A stretch of 64,000 nt of DNA from Ailanthus altissimus (GCA_946807835.1 OX327711.1:11071501-11135500), one strand, 5' to 3'; numbered from the stretch's first letter, positions 24,190 to 36,839 are shown. Notes: generated from the letters alone by a model not told the origin. Numbers and translations are program-made.

Positions 24190-25610
24190 CATGAAATTTG
24201 AAATTGACTCTATGGATTAAACTCAAGTCTAGGACTTGGTTGAGCTTCCTAAAGGAATTGTTTTTATCAATTGTAAATGGGTTTACAAGAGACAATGTAG
24301 GCCTGATGGGAATGTAGAGACCTTCAAAGCCCGACTAACATCGAAAGGTTATACTCAACGATCAAGGATAATTATGAAGAGACCTTTACAACGGTTGTGA
24401 TGCAAAAGTTGATTAGGATTTTATTGACTATTGCAGCACATTATGATTTTAAAATTTTACAGATAGGTGTAAAGACGACGTTGTTGAATAGATACCTCGA
24501 GGAAGAGATATTTATAAAATAATCAGAATGTTTTACATCTACCCAAACTTCTGGTCCAGTGTGCAGGCTAAAGAAGTCTATCTATGGACTCAAACAAGCC
24601 TCCCATAGCTAGAATCATTATTTTGATGAGGTAATCAGAAAGTTTAGTTTTATAAAAAAAAAAAAAAAACAAAGAGAAAGTGTATGTATACAAAAACGTC
24701 AGTGAAAGCATGTTGGTCTTCTTGGTTCTCTATGTGGATGACATACTAATCATTGGGAATGATATCGATATGTGGCAATTAGTTAAACGTTATCTAAGTA
24801 AGAACTTCTGCATGAAGAATTTAGAAGAGACTTTTTATATACTAGGTATAAAGCTTTATAGAGATAAAGTTAAGAAGCTGATAAGACTCTCTCAATCATC
24901 GTACGCATCTTAGAAAGGTACAATTTCATTAATTGTAAGACAATTAATGTACCTTTTAGACATGGTGTTCATCTTTTGAGAAGAATGTCTCTTCAGATAG
25001 AAGTTGAAAGAGTTAGAATGTCTAACATACTATATGCATTAATTGTTAGAGCTTGATGTATACTATGATGTGCACAATATCTGATATTAGTATGGCTGTA
25101 AGTGTTACAAGCCGGTACCAGTCTGATCTAGGTGACAGCCATTGGATGGCAATCAAACATATCCTAAAATACCTTAAAGGAACAAAGGATAAGTTTCTCA
25201 TTTATGCAGACATTGACTTACAAGTAAGGGGATACACAGATTCAAACTTTTAGTCTGACCTAGAGGATAAAAAGTCTATATTTAGGTATTATGTACTCTC
25301 AACGGAGGAACAGTAAGCTAGAAGAGCACCAAGAAGGGGTCCACAACTGACTTTATCACAAAGGAAGAGTACATTGCCATTTTAGAGGCTGCAAAGAAAG
25401 CTATTTGGATTCAGAAGTTTGTCATTGAGCTCGGAATAGTTCCAAGTTCGTCCAATCTTATCCCACTTTATTGCAAAAACAACAGGACTGTAGCATAAGT
25501 AAAAGATATAAGAGCATACTAAAAGATAATAACGAGACTATAAATAATGTAGCGGACCCACTTGCTAAGGTGTTTAAGAAACACGTGGAGTTTATGGGTA
25601 TTAGATACCA
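24190..25610 (+). pseudogene. Copia reverse transcriptase and RNase H (broken)
   Basis: RT fingers and palm: INCKWVYKRQCRPDGNVETF near 24270, SIYGLKQASHS near 24580, and the catalytic box in LYVDDILIIGNDI at 24730-24768 with both Asp intact, inside open stretch 24680-24913. RNase H follows in 25053-25253 (HWMAIKHILKYLKGTKDKFL) and beyond. A run of 15 A at about 24655-24669 interrupts the RT frame just before the catalytic box. Stops elsewhere confirm it is dead. Confidence 0.85.
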
Positions 25611-25640
25611 CTATGAATAACAATAAGACAAGTGGGAGAT

Positions 25641-27055
25641 TGTTAGGGTTGTGCCTATATGTCATCCTATATTTGTATAAATATTTGATATCTATCTAGT
25701 GTACATTTTATTAAATCTGTAATTATCTTTTAATATATGGTCTAATGCTTGTTATGCTATAGACTTTGTGCGATTTAAATGAGTTCATATCAGGTTTAAA
25801 AGAATTTAGATCAGTGCTATGAGTTAGCACTATTAAGAGTTAGCAAATATTCCGAGAGTTGGAACCTTATCTGTAACAGGATAAAGACCTTAGAATATAC
25901 GAGTAATGATATTGTTGCAAAAGTTGCAATCAAGTGTTAGGAAATGTCATTATGAAAATATGTTCTCAAAATATATTCCTGATTTATTGCCACCGATGCA
26001 GGTCTATTGGTGGATTCTTTCTATATATGTAGATCTAGGTCAGTGTATGTCTATATCTGTAGGTAGAGATGGTCATTCCTAATTGACCATGAGTTTGGAG
26101 ATTTTATAGCCATACGGGTCTTCTATTGGAACTAGATACTGAACAGACTTTGAGGACCCTAATAGACTTCCTATGTAGCTGTCAATGGAAGGTCCTCTCG
26201 AGTTGAGTAGTATACGTGATCCTCCGACCTGAGCACCATGGTGGGCTTGTGAGTGATCCACCATACTTTGGTTCCACGTATATTAGACACCTTTCATGGT
26301 CTAACTGTTTTGTGTTGCTGGGTATGGTCTGATGCTCATAGAGTTCGGTATGCATAGATATAGGATCCGTCAACTCACATAGGGAGTTTTATATCAAGAT
26401 GCTTCAAAACTGTATCTCAGAAAGTCTTATGGCCTTAAGCAATATACCCAGTAAATGCGTTTCTACGTGGTAAAATAGTATGGCAAAGAGTTTGCATATA
26501 CTGTTCAGTGAGATATAAGTCTGAAGATAGGTTTATGAAGAAGTACACGGGGATTTGATAGTGTTGTTAATAAGCAAAAAAGGGGCCGGCCACTTTGAAG
26601 AAAGAAGAAAAAGAAATTGTTTCTTTTTCTCTTAAATTCAAGTGTGCAAATTGTTGAATACTATCCCTCTATCAAGTCTAGCAAATAAAATTAATTTAGG
26701 AATTTTTTTTATTAATCAAATAGTTGATTAAAGAAAAAATAAATTTAAAGGGTTTAAGTGTTAAACCCAATGCTGGATAATTGAAGCTGTTGTTCTAGCT
26801 TAATAAGCCCACAGTTGGTGACTAGAACTGCCGATGAATTTCACTCCAGGCGGACTCCTAAATTAAAGGTGTAAAAATTCACACGTTTTGGTGAATCCTT
26901 AAACTCATTTAATATATTTATGTGATTAATATGTTATTTATTGTGTTTATTATATTTTTTATTACTCTGTTGTGCTTAAATATGTATATGATACATATTT
27001 TATATAATGAACACTATTGCACATGCATACACCCTAGCACAAAAGATCCCCAACA
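25641..27055 (+). repeat. 3' LTR of the copia element, internally deleted
   Basis: 1415 bp against about 2.2 kb for the 5' LTR. Collinear up to GATAGTGTTG near 26575, then jumps to AAAAAGGGGCCGGCCACTTT, which in the 5' LTR lies at about 20260. About 790 bp of the central LTR are missing. Confidence 0.85.
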
Positions 27056-27730
27056 AAGATTCCCTAAGATTATAGTAGGATCTGGAACCTAAGTCGTTGC
27101 TTGCATTGGTTAGGTCCTTTACAAAACGGGAACAAAAAGTTAAGAAGGAATAAATAAAAGATCTAGAAATTAGAGAGAAATATTTTCGCACTTACTAAGA
27201 GGAACGAAGTCCTTCATCCCATCATTAAATGTAGGAATCTTAAGCCTCTCCCTGTACAGGAACTCCATTTACAATATTTGAGGGATGAACAACATCAGTT
27301 GGTCGAGCTCTTGCACAATTTTCTGAAGCCTCCCTTTCAGTAGGCTCCAATGCGACTTTAGGAATAAGAACTTCAGATGAATCTAACCTTTGTCTTTTGA
27401 AAGCCAGAGTGACCTTTATACTTTCTATAACTACCAAAGACAATCTCTTCTTTGAGTTTAGTGTTCTTGATTTCTTTTCTTCATGATGTGAAAGGTCAAG
27501 CATCACATCAGAGAGATCTTTCATAGAAGCTTGGAAATCTAGGAAAAAAAGAAAAAAATATTAGTAAATAAGAATGAAGCTTCTCGTAATAGAAACTTAA
27601 GAATAAACCGTATTAACCATCCTCATCTAATTATAACTGTGATCATTTGAGTTATTATCATGATTACTCATGTAATAAATCATTAGATTTAACTAGTATA
27701 AAATGTTAAGAAGCTAATAAGAGAGGTATT
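27056..27730 (-). pseudogene. Unrecognised coding-like fragment, 5' part
   Basis: An open stretch of 94 codons (27240-27524, minus) starts MKDLSDVMLDLSHHEEKK and ends VVHPSNIVNGVPVQGEA, rich in Lys, Glu, Ser and Arg with no hydrophobic domain. Past its stop another frame gives DEGLRSS or, shifted, PTFNDGMKDFVPLSKCENIS up to about 27180, followed by AT-rich sequence. No family recognised. GC content exceeds the flanking LTRs. It lies between two copia elements and may be the upstream part of the locus seen at 16280-16852 and 14760-15011. Confidence 0.35.
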
Positions 27731-29929
27731 TGTTGGTGTTGTGTGCGTGTGCATTATGCAACGGGTGAATGTGTACATACTTAAACAATTTAAAAATAAC
27801 ATATCTTACACGCTACGTAACAGAATTAATTCGCATTAAAATAATCTCATTACAATAATAAGATTAAAGGACTCACCCTCAAAGTGTGCTTTGCACAATT
27901 CTAGTCTAGGACTAAGTGGAATCTTTTGAACTAGAGCGGTAACTTCCTATTCTCAGATAAAATATTTGTATTGAAGCAAATCTTGCTTTAGAATTTCTCT
28001 CTGCCCTTTCTATATAAATTTTGCTTACAATTCACTTGTTTTATTTAACAAATGATTTTGGCCTGTATTTAACTTAACAATGAAAGCACCATTTCACTTT
28101 ATAACATACTTTACAAATAAAATAAGGTTGTTATGTGTAGTAATATCCACCACCATCTTAGCCAATAAATTTTCAATTAGTGGCCACCAAGAAAAAGCAT
28201 GACTAGGCATTTCATATTGCCATTTCATGCTTTACAAAATGTTTAGTGTCAACTAGCTCATTAGGTGGCCGAATGTAAACAATATTGGTGGCATATTCTT
28301 ATTCACTTTAAAAACTATAAGGAAACTGATGTTTAATGAAGCATGACAAAGATATTTCCTTTCTTTTATCTTTTAATAAACTGCCACCTCTTAATATAAT
28401 ATATGTATAAATATATATGAAGCAAAAACTGCCAAATGGTTTTGAATGTTATGGCCGAATATCATTTGTCTACCAAGTGAGTGATGCCACCAAATGTTGT
28501 TTACTTATTCATCCAATTTAAATACATTACATTTTCTTTTGATGGAAATTATTTTTTCTTTCAAAATTATTATAAGCAAAATATAATTACACCACTTTGG
28601 CCAATTAATTTATTTAGCCAAAATTAATTATTAACATTTAATAATTAAATGGGCCAATAAAAATATGCCACATGTCATATCCTAACAAATTAATAGCATG
28701 AAATGTTAAAGTGGCAAGTTGTTTTCTTTCTAAGATCCTTAACTTAATATTTAAATCTTATGATCTCTCCGAGAGATCCTAAAATAATTTCAAATTTGCT
28801 TGTGAACTTTTGAGATGGAACTCTTCAATTTAGTTCATTACCCTAGTGCATAACGAGTACATTTCATATAGTTAAACTTCTAAGGTTCACACTAACTTTG
28901 TCTTACAGAGCTTATCCATAAGTCCATAAACATTGCCCCACACAGACGTTATAAAAACAACAAAATAGCATGTTGAACCATACAAGTTAAGGTTAATTCA
29001 TATTCATATAATCTCTTTATTATTATTATCCTGGAAGAGCAGAAACATAGATCAACACCGTCAAGTCCCTTATTGCTCAACCGTAAACTTATCTATTCGA
29101 TTCGTATTTCAATAAACAATATTCACAAACTATTTTTCGATATATTTATACCCTGGGAAACTCTTTTTCGAGTTAAATGCTTATGGCCATAAGACTTCAT
29201 TGAATACAACCTTAGAGCATTTGGATATTTGGCTCACCCATATGAGTTGACGAATCCTATATCTATATTCATCGAACTCCATGAGCATCGGACCATACCC
29301 AGCGACACCCAATGGTCAGACCGTGAAAGGTCTCTGACAGATGTAGAACCTAAGTATGGTGAATCACTCATATGCCCACCGTGGTGCTCAGGTCAAGGGA
29401 CCATGAATACTACTCAACTCAAAAAGACCCTCCACTGATGAATTTATGGGATATCTATTTGAGGTCTTTATTGAGTCTTGTTAGTATCCAATCGTCACTG
29501 AATACCTGTATATCTATATGTGCTTCCATTAAACTCATGGTTTGCTAAGATTAACCATCTGGACTATCCAGATATAAACATAGACTCATCTAAATAAATC
29601 GATTCCACTCGATAAACCTGCATCAGTAAAAATAAATCAGTAACATATAATTTAATAGCATACTTGCACAATGACATTTTCGAGTAACTCTTGTAACTAT
29701 TTACAACTATGTCATTGTAAGTATATTACCAGGTCTATGTTTTATTTCAGATAATGTTCTAACTCTTTAGACTTTATCTAAACTCCTTCAGATCCATTTA
29801 ATGTCCGAAATATTGCAAGCATCTTACCTAATAAAATAAATTAACGATTTAAGAATATATTTATTTATTGCATAAATATAAAATTACAATATTCATACAA
29901 AATTGGGATGGTACAAGAGCACAAAACCA
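27731..29929 (-). repeat. 3' LTR (2199 bp)
   Basis: TGTTGG...ACCA borders on the plus strand. The left 1.06 kb matches 34614-35716. Collinear in antisense with the LTRs at 16853 and 9047. The open frame on the plus strand at 29229-29438 is LTR sequence and also appears in antisense at 26182-26373. Confidence 0.85.
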
Positions 29930-29989
29930 ATAACTCTCACTTGCTCTAGTGCCATTCGTAGTGGTATCTAATACCTAACGACTCTACGT

Positions 29990-31570
29990 GTTTCTCAAAT
30001 ACCTTTGAAATTAAGGCCTTAGTGAGCGAATTTGCTACATTATTTACATAATCAACTTTATAAAATACAACATCTCCTTGAGCTAAGATCTCTCTAACAA
30101 TGTAGTTTTTCTCTCTACATGTTTAGATCTCTGGTGTGCTCTTGGCTTTTTTGCCTGTACAATGGCTCTGTTGTTGTCGCAATATAATGAGATAGGATCC
30201 ACAGAACTTAGGACTATACCAAGTTCAGCGACAAACTTATTGATCCATATTGCTGCTTGTCCTGCTTCTGAAGCTGCAATGTATTCTGCCTCTGTGGTAG
30301 AACCAACTGTGGATCCTTATTTGACACTCTTTCAACTAATTGAGTCACCATTGAGAATAAAGACATATCCATATGTAAAATTTCTATCATCCAGATAAGA
30401 CTGAAAGTTTGAGTCAATGTACCCTCTTACTTGTAAGTCATTTTCTCCATATATGAGAAACTTGTCCCTTGTACCTTTAAAGTATTTAAAGACATGTTTA
30501 ACTGCCAACCAATGGCTGTCACCTGGATTAGATTGGTATTGGCTCGTAACACTTACAACCATACTGATATTAGGTCTCGTATACATCCTAGCATACATCA
30601 AGCTTCCAACACTTAATGCATACAAAATATTAGACACTATAACCCTTTTATCTTCCTTCTGAGGACACATCTTCCTCGAAAGATAAATGTCATGTCTAAA
30701 AGGTACATTAACTATCGTACAGTTACTAAAATTGTATCTTTCCAAGACACTATCAATGTATAAAGATTGAGAGAGTCTTATCAGCCTTCGAACTCTATCT
30801 CTATAAAGCAATATACCCAATGTATAAAAAGCCTCTCCCAAATATTTCATGGAGAAATTCTTATTTAGGTAACTCTTTACTAACTATAACATACCGATAT
30901 CATTTTCAATGATTAGTATATCATCCACATAAAGAATTAAGAAGACAACCATATTCCCACTGAAGTTTTTATACACACATGCCTCATTTTCATTTTTGAT
31001 AAAAGCAGACCCTCTGATTACCTCATCAAAATGAAGATTCTAGCTTCAAAAAGCCTGCTTAAGTCCATTAATGAACTTTTTCAGTTTGCATACAAGAACA
31101 GAAGAAATGCTGAATGCAAAGCCTTCAGGCTATTTTATGAATATCTCTTCCTTGAGATATCCATTCAGGAACACTGTCTTTACATCCACCCGCAAAATTT
31201 TAAAGTCAGAGTACGTAGCAACTGCCAATAAAATTCTTATTGACTTAAGCATCATAACTAGTGCAAAGGTTTTTTAAAAATCGATCCCTGATTGTTGAGT
31301 ATAACCGTTTGCTACTAGACGGGCTTTGAAAGTCTCTACCTTTCCATCGGCCCATGCTTCTGCTTGTAAACCCATTTACAACCGATAGAAACTATTTTTT
31401 CGGGAAGCTCAACCAAGTCCCAGACTTGGTTTTGATGCATAGAGTCAATTTTAGATTTTATGGCATCCTGCTATTTTTCTGAATCAATATCTAATATTGC
31501 CTCTCTGTAGGTCTAAGGATCACTTTATTCCACTAAGAAAACCTTAGAGGTACTTTCAGGTATCATACCA
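29990..31570 (-). pseudogene. Copia reverse transcriptase and RNase H (broken)
   Basis: On the minus strand, RT starts around 31450 ([24 protein letters not shown]), with the catalytic box LYVDDILIIENDIG at about 30892-30933, both Asp kept. The open stretch 30332-30850 (172 aa) begins MKYLGEAFYTLGILLYRDRV and runs through the connection (SVGSLMYARMYTRPNISM) into RNase H (HWLAVKHVFKYFKGTRDKFL, then YIDSNFQSYLDDR). RNase H continues in other frames to about 29990. Stops and shifts elsewhere show it is inactive. Confidence 0.85.
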
Positions 31571-31839
31571 TAACTTTCAAGTTGCCTCGATATTTTTTGT
31601 GACTTACGTATAAGATGTGTAAAATCAAATTTGCTCGATTAAGCATATGGTTCCATCTATAGTTCATTCTGATTAACTTCATCAAGATCAATCTTCCTAC
31701 AATGCCCACAATCTATGAGAAATATTTCTCTAGAAAAATGGCATTCCGAGTAACAAACACATTTTGTTCTTGAGGATCATAGAACTGATATCCCATTGAA
31801 TTCATAGGATAACCAATGAACTGAAAGTTGTACCCCTAA

Positions 31840-32215
31840 GTGCAAGTTTATCTTGTTGTGTAACTTTTACATAAGCAGGATAACCTTAAATCTTAAAATA
31901 TTTAAGACTTGGATTCTTTCCAGTCCATATCTTATAGGGAGTGGAGGGAACGGCTTTAGATGAAACTCTGTTCAATACATGATCACCAGTATGTAGAGTA
32001 TAGCCTTAAAGATATTCAGGAAGATTAGTGAAATTCATTATCAATCGGACCATATCTAATAAAGTTTGATTACTCCTCTCTGAAACACCATTGTGCTACG
32101 GAGTACCTAGAGGACTATATTAAGCGAGAATTTCATTCTTTTTTAAATAATTTAGAAATTCACTGCCTATGTATTCTCTGCCTCGATCTGATCGAAGCTA
32201 TTTGCCATACATATC
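31840..32215 (-). pseudogene. Copia integrase, C-terminal half only
   Basis: Minus-strand frames give LRSDRGREYIGSEFLNYLKK at about 32140-32205, then HNGVSERSNQTLLDMVRLIM and LNRVSSKAVPSTPYKIWTGK. The pre-integrase domain and the first part of the core are missing: at 32215 sequence jumps to a non-coding join with material that belongs after the protease (KTLNEINRYVW near 32230). Confidence 0.75.
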
Positions 32216-33520
32216 GATTTATTTCATTTAAAGTTTTTGAACTACTTTTTGTGTTTACCTATATATTTATGACATTTTGTGTTGTATTCAAAACATAATA
32301 ACAGTTAATTACCTAACAGTCAACTATCAAAACATTATACATATCATATAAACATAAGAAACTATTCCGCATACACATATGATAACCCTAACTGTTAAGT
32401 ACAAAAATGGATACTATCTCTCTTAAAATACTAGGTACATAAAAATAATTATACAACACCATAGTTCTATTACATGAGAGATGTATATCAAAATATCCTA
32501 CAGCCTTAACTTGAAGGAAATCTCTATTTTCAAAACGAAGCTAAATCTCTCCTGGCTGCAACAGTATAACTTTCCTCAGACTCTGTAACATCTTGTAGAT
32601 GTAAGAAAGAGAAGCAATATTTAATACCCAGTCAGCATTAGCATCATATGCTAAAGGAATGTCAATATAGGTAAACATATACCAGAGTGAGTTTTCTTTA
32701 CTGAAGTATGGTATTTCTGACAATTTTGCTTCCAGTATCCTTGCTCGCCACAGTGGAAACACTTTTCTTTATCTTTTTTCTATGGTTTGGATATAGCTCT
32801 ACAGATTCTAGGTGTCTACTTCACCTTCTTTTTCTTCTTCCTTTTAGGCTTCCCAGAAGCCTTAGGAACAAAAGATGAAGCACTATAAACAAAGAAGAAC
32901 TATCCCATTTTTTTTCATGTCCTCTTATATTGTCTTCAACATATTATGAAGTTCATCATAAGATGAGGTCATTCTATGCATATTAAAATTTATTATGAGC
33001 TGTCTGAAAGACTCTGGAAGCGACTAGAGAATCAAACTATTCCTTAGATATTTGTTCAGTGTAATACCTATCGTCTCCAACCTCTCGATTATAAAAATCA
33101 TATTAAGGACATTGGGACTAACTAGACTGCCTTCACAAAGTTTACACTAAAAAGGGATTTAGCAACCCTATATGCCTCAACTTAAGTACAGTCGCCAAAC
33201 AGCTCCTTTAGATGGAGCATAATGCTAAAAGCATCACCCATATAAGCATGCTTTCTCTGTAAACTTGTAGACATAGAGGCAAGAACGTAAGATTTAACTT
33301 TTAAATCATCATCCAACCATTTTTGATAAGTCACCCTTTCCTCTAGGGTGGCTTCATCAGAAATTCCTGTAGGCATACGCTGATATATCATATATCCAAG
33401 TTTTTCAAAATCGAGAACAATTCTCAAATTCATCAACCAGTCTCTATAGTTTTCTACACCTTTAAATTGGTTCACATCCAATATGTGTTCCAATTGATTA
33501 GATAAAGTCATTTTATCTTC
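32216..33520 (-). pseudogene. Copia gag, zinc knuckle and protease (broken)
   Basis: Gag start and N-terminal half are open at 33182-33511 (109 aa; MTLSNQLEHILDVNQFKGVE, then YRDWLMNLRIVLDFEKLGYM). The zinc knuckle near 32720-32765 reads CFHCGEQGYWKQNC, with the usual His replaced by Tyr. Protease site in 32541-32762 reads DWVLNIASLSYI where DTGxSxHI is expected, so the catalytic Asp is Asn. Frameshifts separate the parts. Confidence 0.8.
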
Positions 33521-34597
33521 ACAAGAGAAAATAAGAGATGTTAGCAGAAAATAAATATTTTAACCACTAATTTTTCTATTTAGATTAAGGATATAATCAA
33601 ATTATACATTTTTAAATCTAAAACACCCTCCCACTGCATTACATAATCCTCTAAATCTCTCAAAAGAGAAAACAACAAATTTAAACTCTTTAAATTATAC
33701 AGCAGGAAGTAGATCCATTTAGCATTTTACTCAGTCCTCATGCTTTAGCAATATTGGCTATTGTAAAATTCAAAAGGTAGACAATGTTTGTCAATTGTAT
33801 TTTATGAAATTCTTATCATTGGTCCTAAATATACCTTATCCTCATGCTTTAGAAATAATGGATAAGTGTATTTAGATTAACTTGTCAATAATCAAATATA
33901 TATTATTTATACTATCCTTGCGCTTTAGCAATATTGGGCAATATGTTCACATATATTTGCCGCATCTCATGTTTAACCGGTATAGTTAAAATCACACCGA
34001 CCAAAACCCTCACGCTCTAGTAATATTGAAAGATCAATATGACCTGACTAATACTATATTAACAAGACGGATCAACGTGTAAAATTATCTTATAATGGTA
34101 TACAATTAAATTTGATTAAGAGAGATTACTTAATGCTATCCCCACATTATGAGGTCGTGATTTTTAATCACACATTTGTTTTGTGCAAACACAACTAATC
34201 CCCACCAGTAGGGCTCCCATTATGGTTACCAGCATAAATAAATGCCTACAATATTTATAACATATATAATAATTATAAATTTCAAAAAATAAACCATTAA
34301 TTTTTTAACTCTTAAAAATAAATATTTGGAGTAACCGACGTAATTACTGCTTTCATAGGTTTCAGGAACTGCAACATTGAAGGCACAGCCTTCGGTGTCG
34401 CGAAACCAACCTAAACTCACTGCGGTGTTAGGGTTTCTACCCTAGCATCGCAGCACTTAGCCTATAGAGCTGCAGTATCCCTTTCAGCTATATGTCAATT
34501 ATTGAATTTTGAACACTTTAAACACATAATCGATAGTACCGAGAAATTAAATTATTCCACGTACACTTCAATACTAGTACAAACAACACAACATAGC

Positions 34598-34609
34598 GCT
34601 CTGATACCA
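34598..34609 (-). other. Primer binding site (initiator Met tRNA)
   Basis: Minus strand reads TGGTATCAGAGC exactly, a few bases inside the right LTR. Confidence 0.9.
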
Positions 34610-34613
34610 ATTT

Positions 34614-35285
34614 TATTGGTGTTTTGTGTGTGTGTGTGTGCGAATCATGCAATAGATGAATGTGTACATAATTAAATAATTTAAAAATAACATATCTTAC
34701 ATGCTATGCAGCAGAATTAATACATATTAAAATAATCTCATTACATTAATGAAATTAAAGGACTCACCCTCGAAGCGTACTAGGCACAGTTCTAGTCTAG
34801 GACTAAGTAGGATCCTTTGAACTAGAATGGTAGCTTTCTATTCTCAGCAAAAATATTTGTATTGAAATAACTCTTGCTTTAGAATTTTTCTTGGCCCTTT
34901 ATATATAAATTTTGCTTACGATTCACTTGTTTTATTTAACAAATAAATTCGGCCCATATTTAACATAACAGTGAAATCACCATTTCACTTCATAACTTAC
35001 TTTACAAATGAAATAAGGCTGCTATGTATAGTAATATCCACCATCATCTTAGCCAATAAAATTTCAATTAATGGCCACCAAGAACAAGTATGACTAGGCA
35101 TTTTATATTGTCATTTCATGGTTTGCAAAATGTTTGGTGTCAACTAGCTCATTAGGTGGCCGAATGTAAACAATATTTATAGCATAAATTTTTTAATTTA
35201 ATAACTATAAGGCAACTCATGCTTAATGAGCATGACAACGATATTTCCTTTCTTTTGTCTTGTAATAAACTACCACCTCTTGATA

Positions 35286-35328
<43 letters not shown>

Positions 35329-35716
35329 GCAAAACCTGCCAAATGGTTCTAAATGTTATGGCCGAATATCATTTGACTACAAAATGAATGATGCCACCAA
35401 ATGTTGTTTACTTATTCATCCAATTGAAATACATTACATTTTCTTTTAACGGTAATTGTTTTTGCTTTCAAAATTATTATAAGCAAAATATCAATTACAC
35501 CCCTTTGGCTAATTAATTTATTTAGCTAAAATTAATTATTAGTATTTAATAATTAAATAAGCCAATAAAAATATGCCATGTGTTATACCCTAATAAATTA
35601 ATGGCATGAAATATGACATACAATAGAAATGTTAAAGTGGCAAGTTCTACTTGCCAAGATCCCTAGCTTAACACTTAAAACTTATGATTTCCTTGAGAGA
35701 CCCTAAAATAATTTTA
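34614..35716 (-). repeat. 5' LTR, truncated
   Basis: Matches 27731-28791; similarity stops after CCCTAAAATAATTT near 35716, so half the LTR is lost. An (AT) tract of about 38 bases (35287-35325) replaces a short AT stretch at the same place in the other LTR (28399-28422). It creates a spurious open frame at 35219-35449. Confidence 0.85.
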
Positions 35717-36111
35717 ATCTTTAATTCATCCGTTATTAGTAATGTAAATAACCTCATATTTATAGTGTTAGCGAATCAAAATCTTTTGCTGCATATTAGT
35801 ACAAGTGACTAGATCAAGAAAATCATTACAATCAAGAAGTAACTAGAAATTATTTTAACTAGGCTAAATCTATTTAGTTTTTATAGTTTTTATTATTTTC
35901 ATGATTCAATAATATATTTTTACTAAAAATGTATTATTAGATGTGGAACTAGAGTTACTCCTCTAAGCTTTAATATAGGTTTGCCTCTTTGCACTAATTG
36001 GGTAATATACGTTACTTTAGCCATGTTGATGCTACAATATTCGTGGTTATAAAACATATAGTTTTAAGTTATGAATAAGCATCAACGTTTAAGAGATGGA
36101 AGTACGAAAAT
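35717..36111. other. AT-rich stretch without recognised genes
   Basis: No open frame or similarity that I can assign. It lies between the truncated copia LTR and a Ty3 LTR. Confidence 0.4.
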
Positions 36112-36729
36112 TGTTGGGCTTTTTTTTTATTAGGTCCAATCAGCCCACATTAAGTGTCCATATCCACTTAAGTAGATGAGGCCAATGATAAGACAATCCC
36201 ATTTGATAGGTAACCCAAACATGCTGATCTATAGATATCATAAACAAATCATAAACACCATAGAAAGTTAGGAACGAATTGAAACTCAGCTTTATTCTAA
36301 TAACTATTACGTAGTAAATACTATTCTTGCATGAATAAAACAATATATATATAATTATTAAGGAATTGAATTTAAATAATATTTAATTTTGATTTAATAC
36401 CATTCATAACTAAGATCCAATAAGTTATTACCATAGTTAGGCAACAATAATTCATTGAATCTCAGCTCATATAAAAGCCAAGCATTGATTTGTACAAAGG
36501 GGCGAAGAATTCCTAGAAAAAAAAATCCAAACACACAAAAATCATCAACCTTACTTGTTCTTGCATCACCATCACTTCCTCAAATAGGCACACCCTTTTA
36601 TCTTACAAATAATACCTTGAGTATCAAAGTGTTATTTCTTTTAGAAGGATGGAAGGTCTCTTCTCTATTATGGGGATGACATAGGGACAATGAGATAATT
36701 TCTCATGAAGTTTGAAAATGAGAACTTCA
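36112..36729 (+). repeat. Probable 5' LTR of a Ty3 (Tat-like) element
   Basis: Begins TGTTGGGCTT, ends TTCA one base before a TGGCGCC-type primer site, and has a TATA-like CATATAAAAG near 36468. About 618 bp. No second copy lies in the window, so the left border is inferred from the TGTTGGG start alone. The open frame at 36455-36679 is LTR sequence. Confidence 0.5.
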
Positions 36730-36730
36730 G

Positions 36731-36748
36731 TGGCACCATCTGTGAGAA
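36731..36748 (+). other. Primer binding site, TGGCGCC type
   Basis: TGGCACCATCTGTGAGAA differs by three bases from TGGCGCCGTCTGTGGGAA, the site common in plant Tat/Ogre-type Ty3 elements. Confidence 0.65.
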
Positions 36749-36839
36749 GTCAACCAAATTGAATAAGAATTCCTTAAGTACATCATATAATCAGAGAAGA
36801 AAATGACCAACCAGAAAGTAAATTAGAGTAACATGGAGA

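Larger units (their letters stand above)
16853..27055 (+). mobile_element. Ty1-copia element with long LTRs, dead
   Basis: Plus-strand element: 5' LTR (enlarged by a nested solo LTR), initiator-Met-type primer site at 20737-20748, gag, protease, integrase, RT and RNase H relics, PPT AGTGGGAGAT at 25631-25640 and 3' LTR from 25641. Both LTRs begin TGTTAGGGTT and end CCAACA. The flanks (TGGAG left, AAGAT right) do not match, so the target duplication is lost or one end has been rearranged. Domain order PR-INT-RT-RH is of the copia type. It is related to the element at 27731-35716. Confidence 0.88.
27731..35716 (-). mobile_element. Ty1-copia element with long LTRs, minus strand, dead
   Basis: 3' LTR 27731-29929, RNase H, RT, partial integrase, gag, primer site 34598-34609 and a truncated 5' LTR 34614-35716. 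Similar in gene content and leader repeats to 16853-27055. The polypurine tract read on the minus strand (AAGTGAGAGTTAT, 29930-29942) sits next to the 3' LTR. The outer half of the 5' LTR is missing, so no target duplication can be checked; GTATT (27726-27730) flanks the left end. Confidence 0.87.

Noticed and set aside
26079..26373. Minus-strand frames in the copia LTR
   Set aside because: Same frame recurs in antisense LTR copies (29229-29438), so it is LTR sequence, not a gene.
35219..35449. 76-codon plus-strand frame with YIYIYIYI
   Set aside because: Produced by the AT microsatellite within an LTR.
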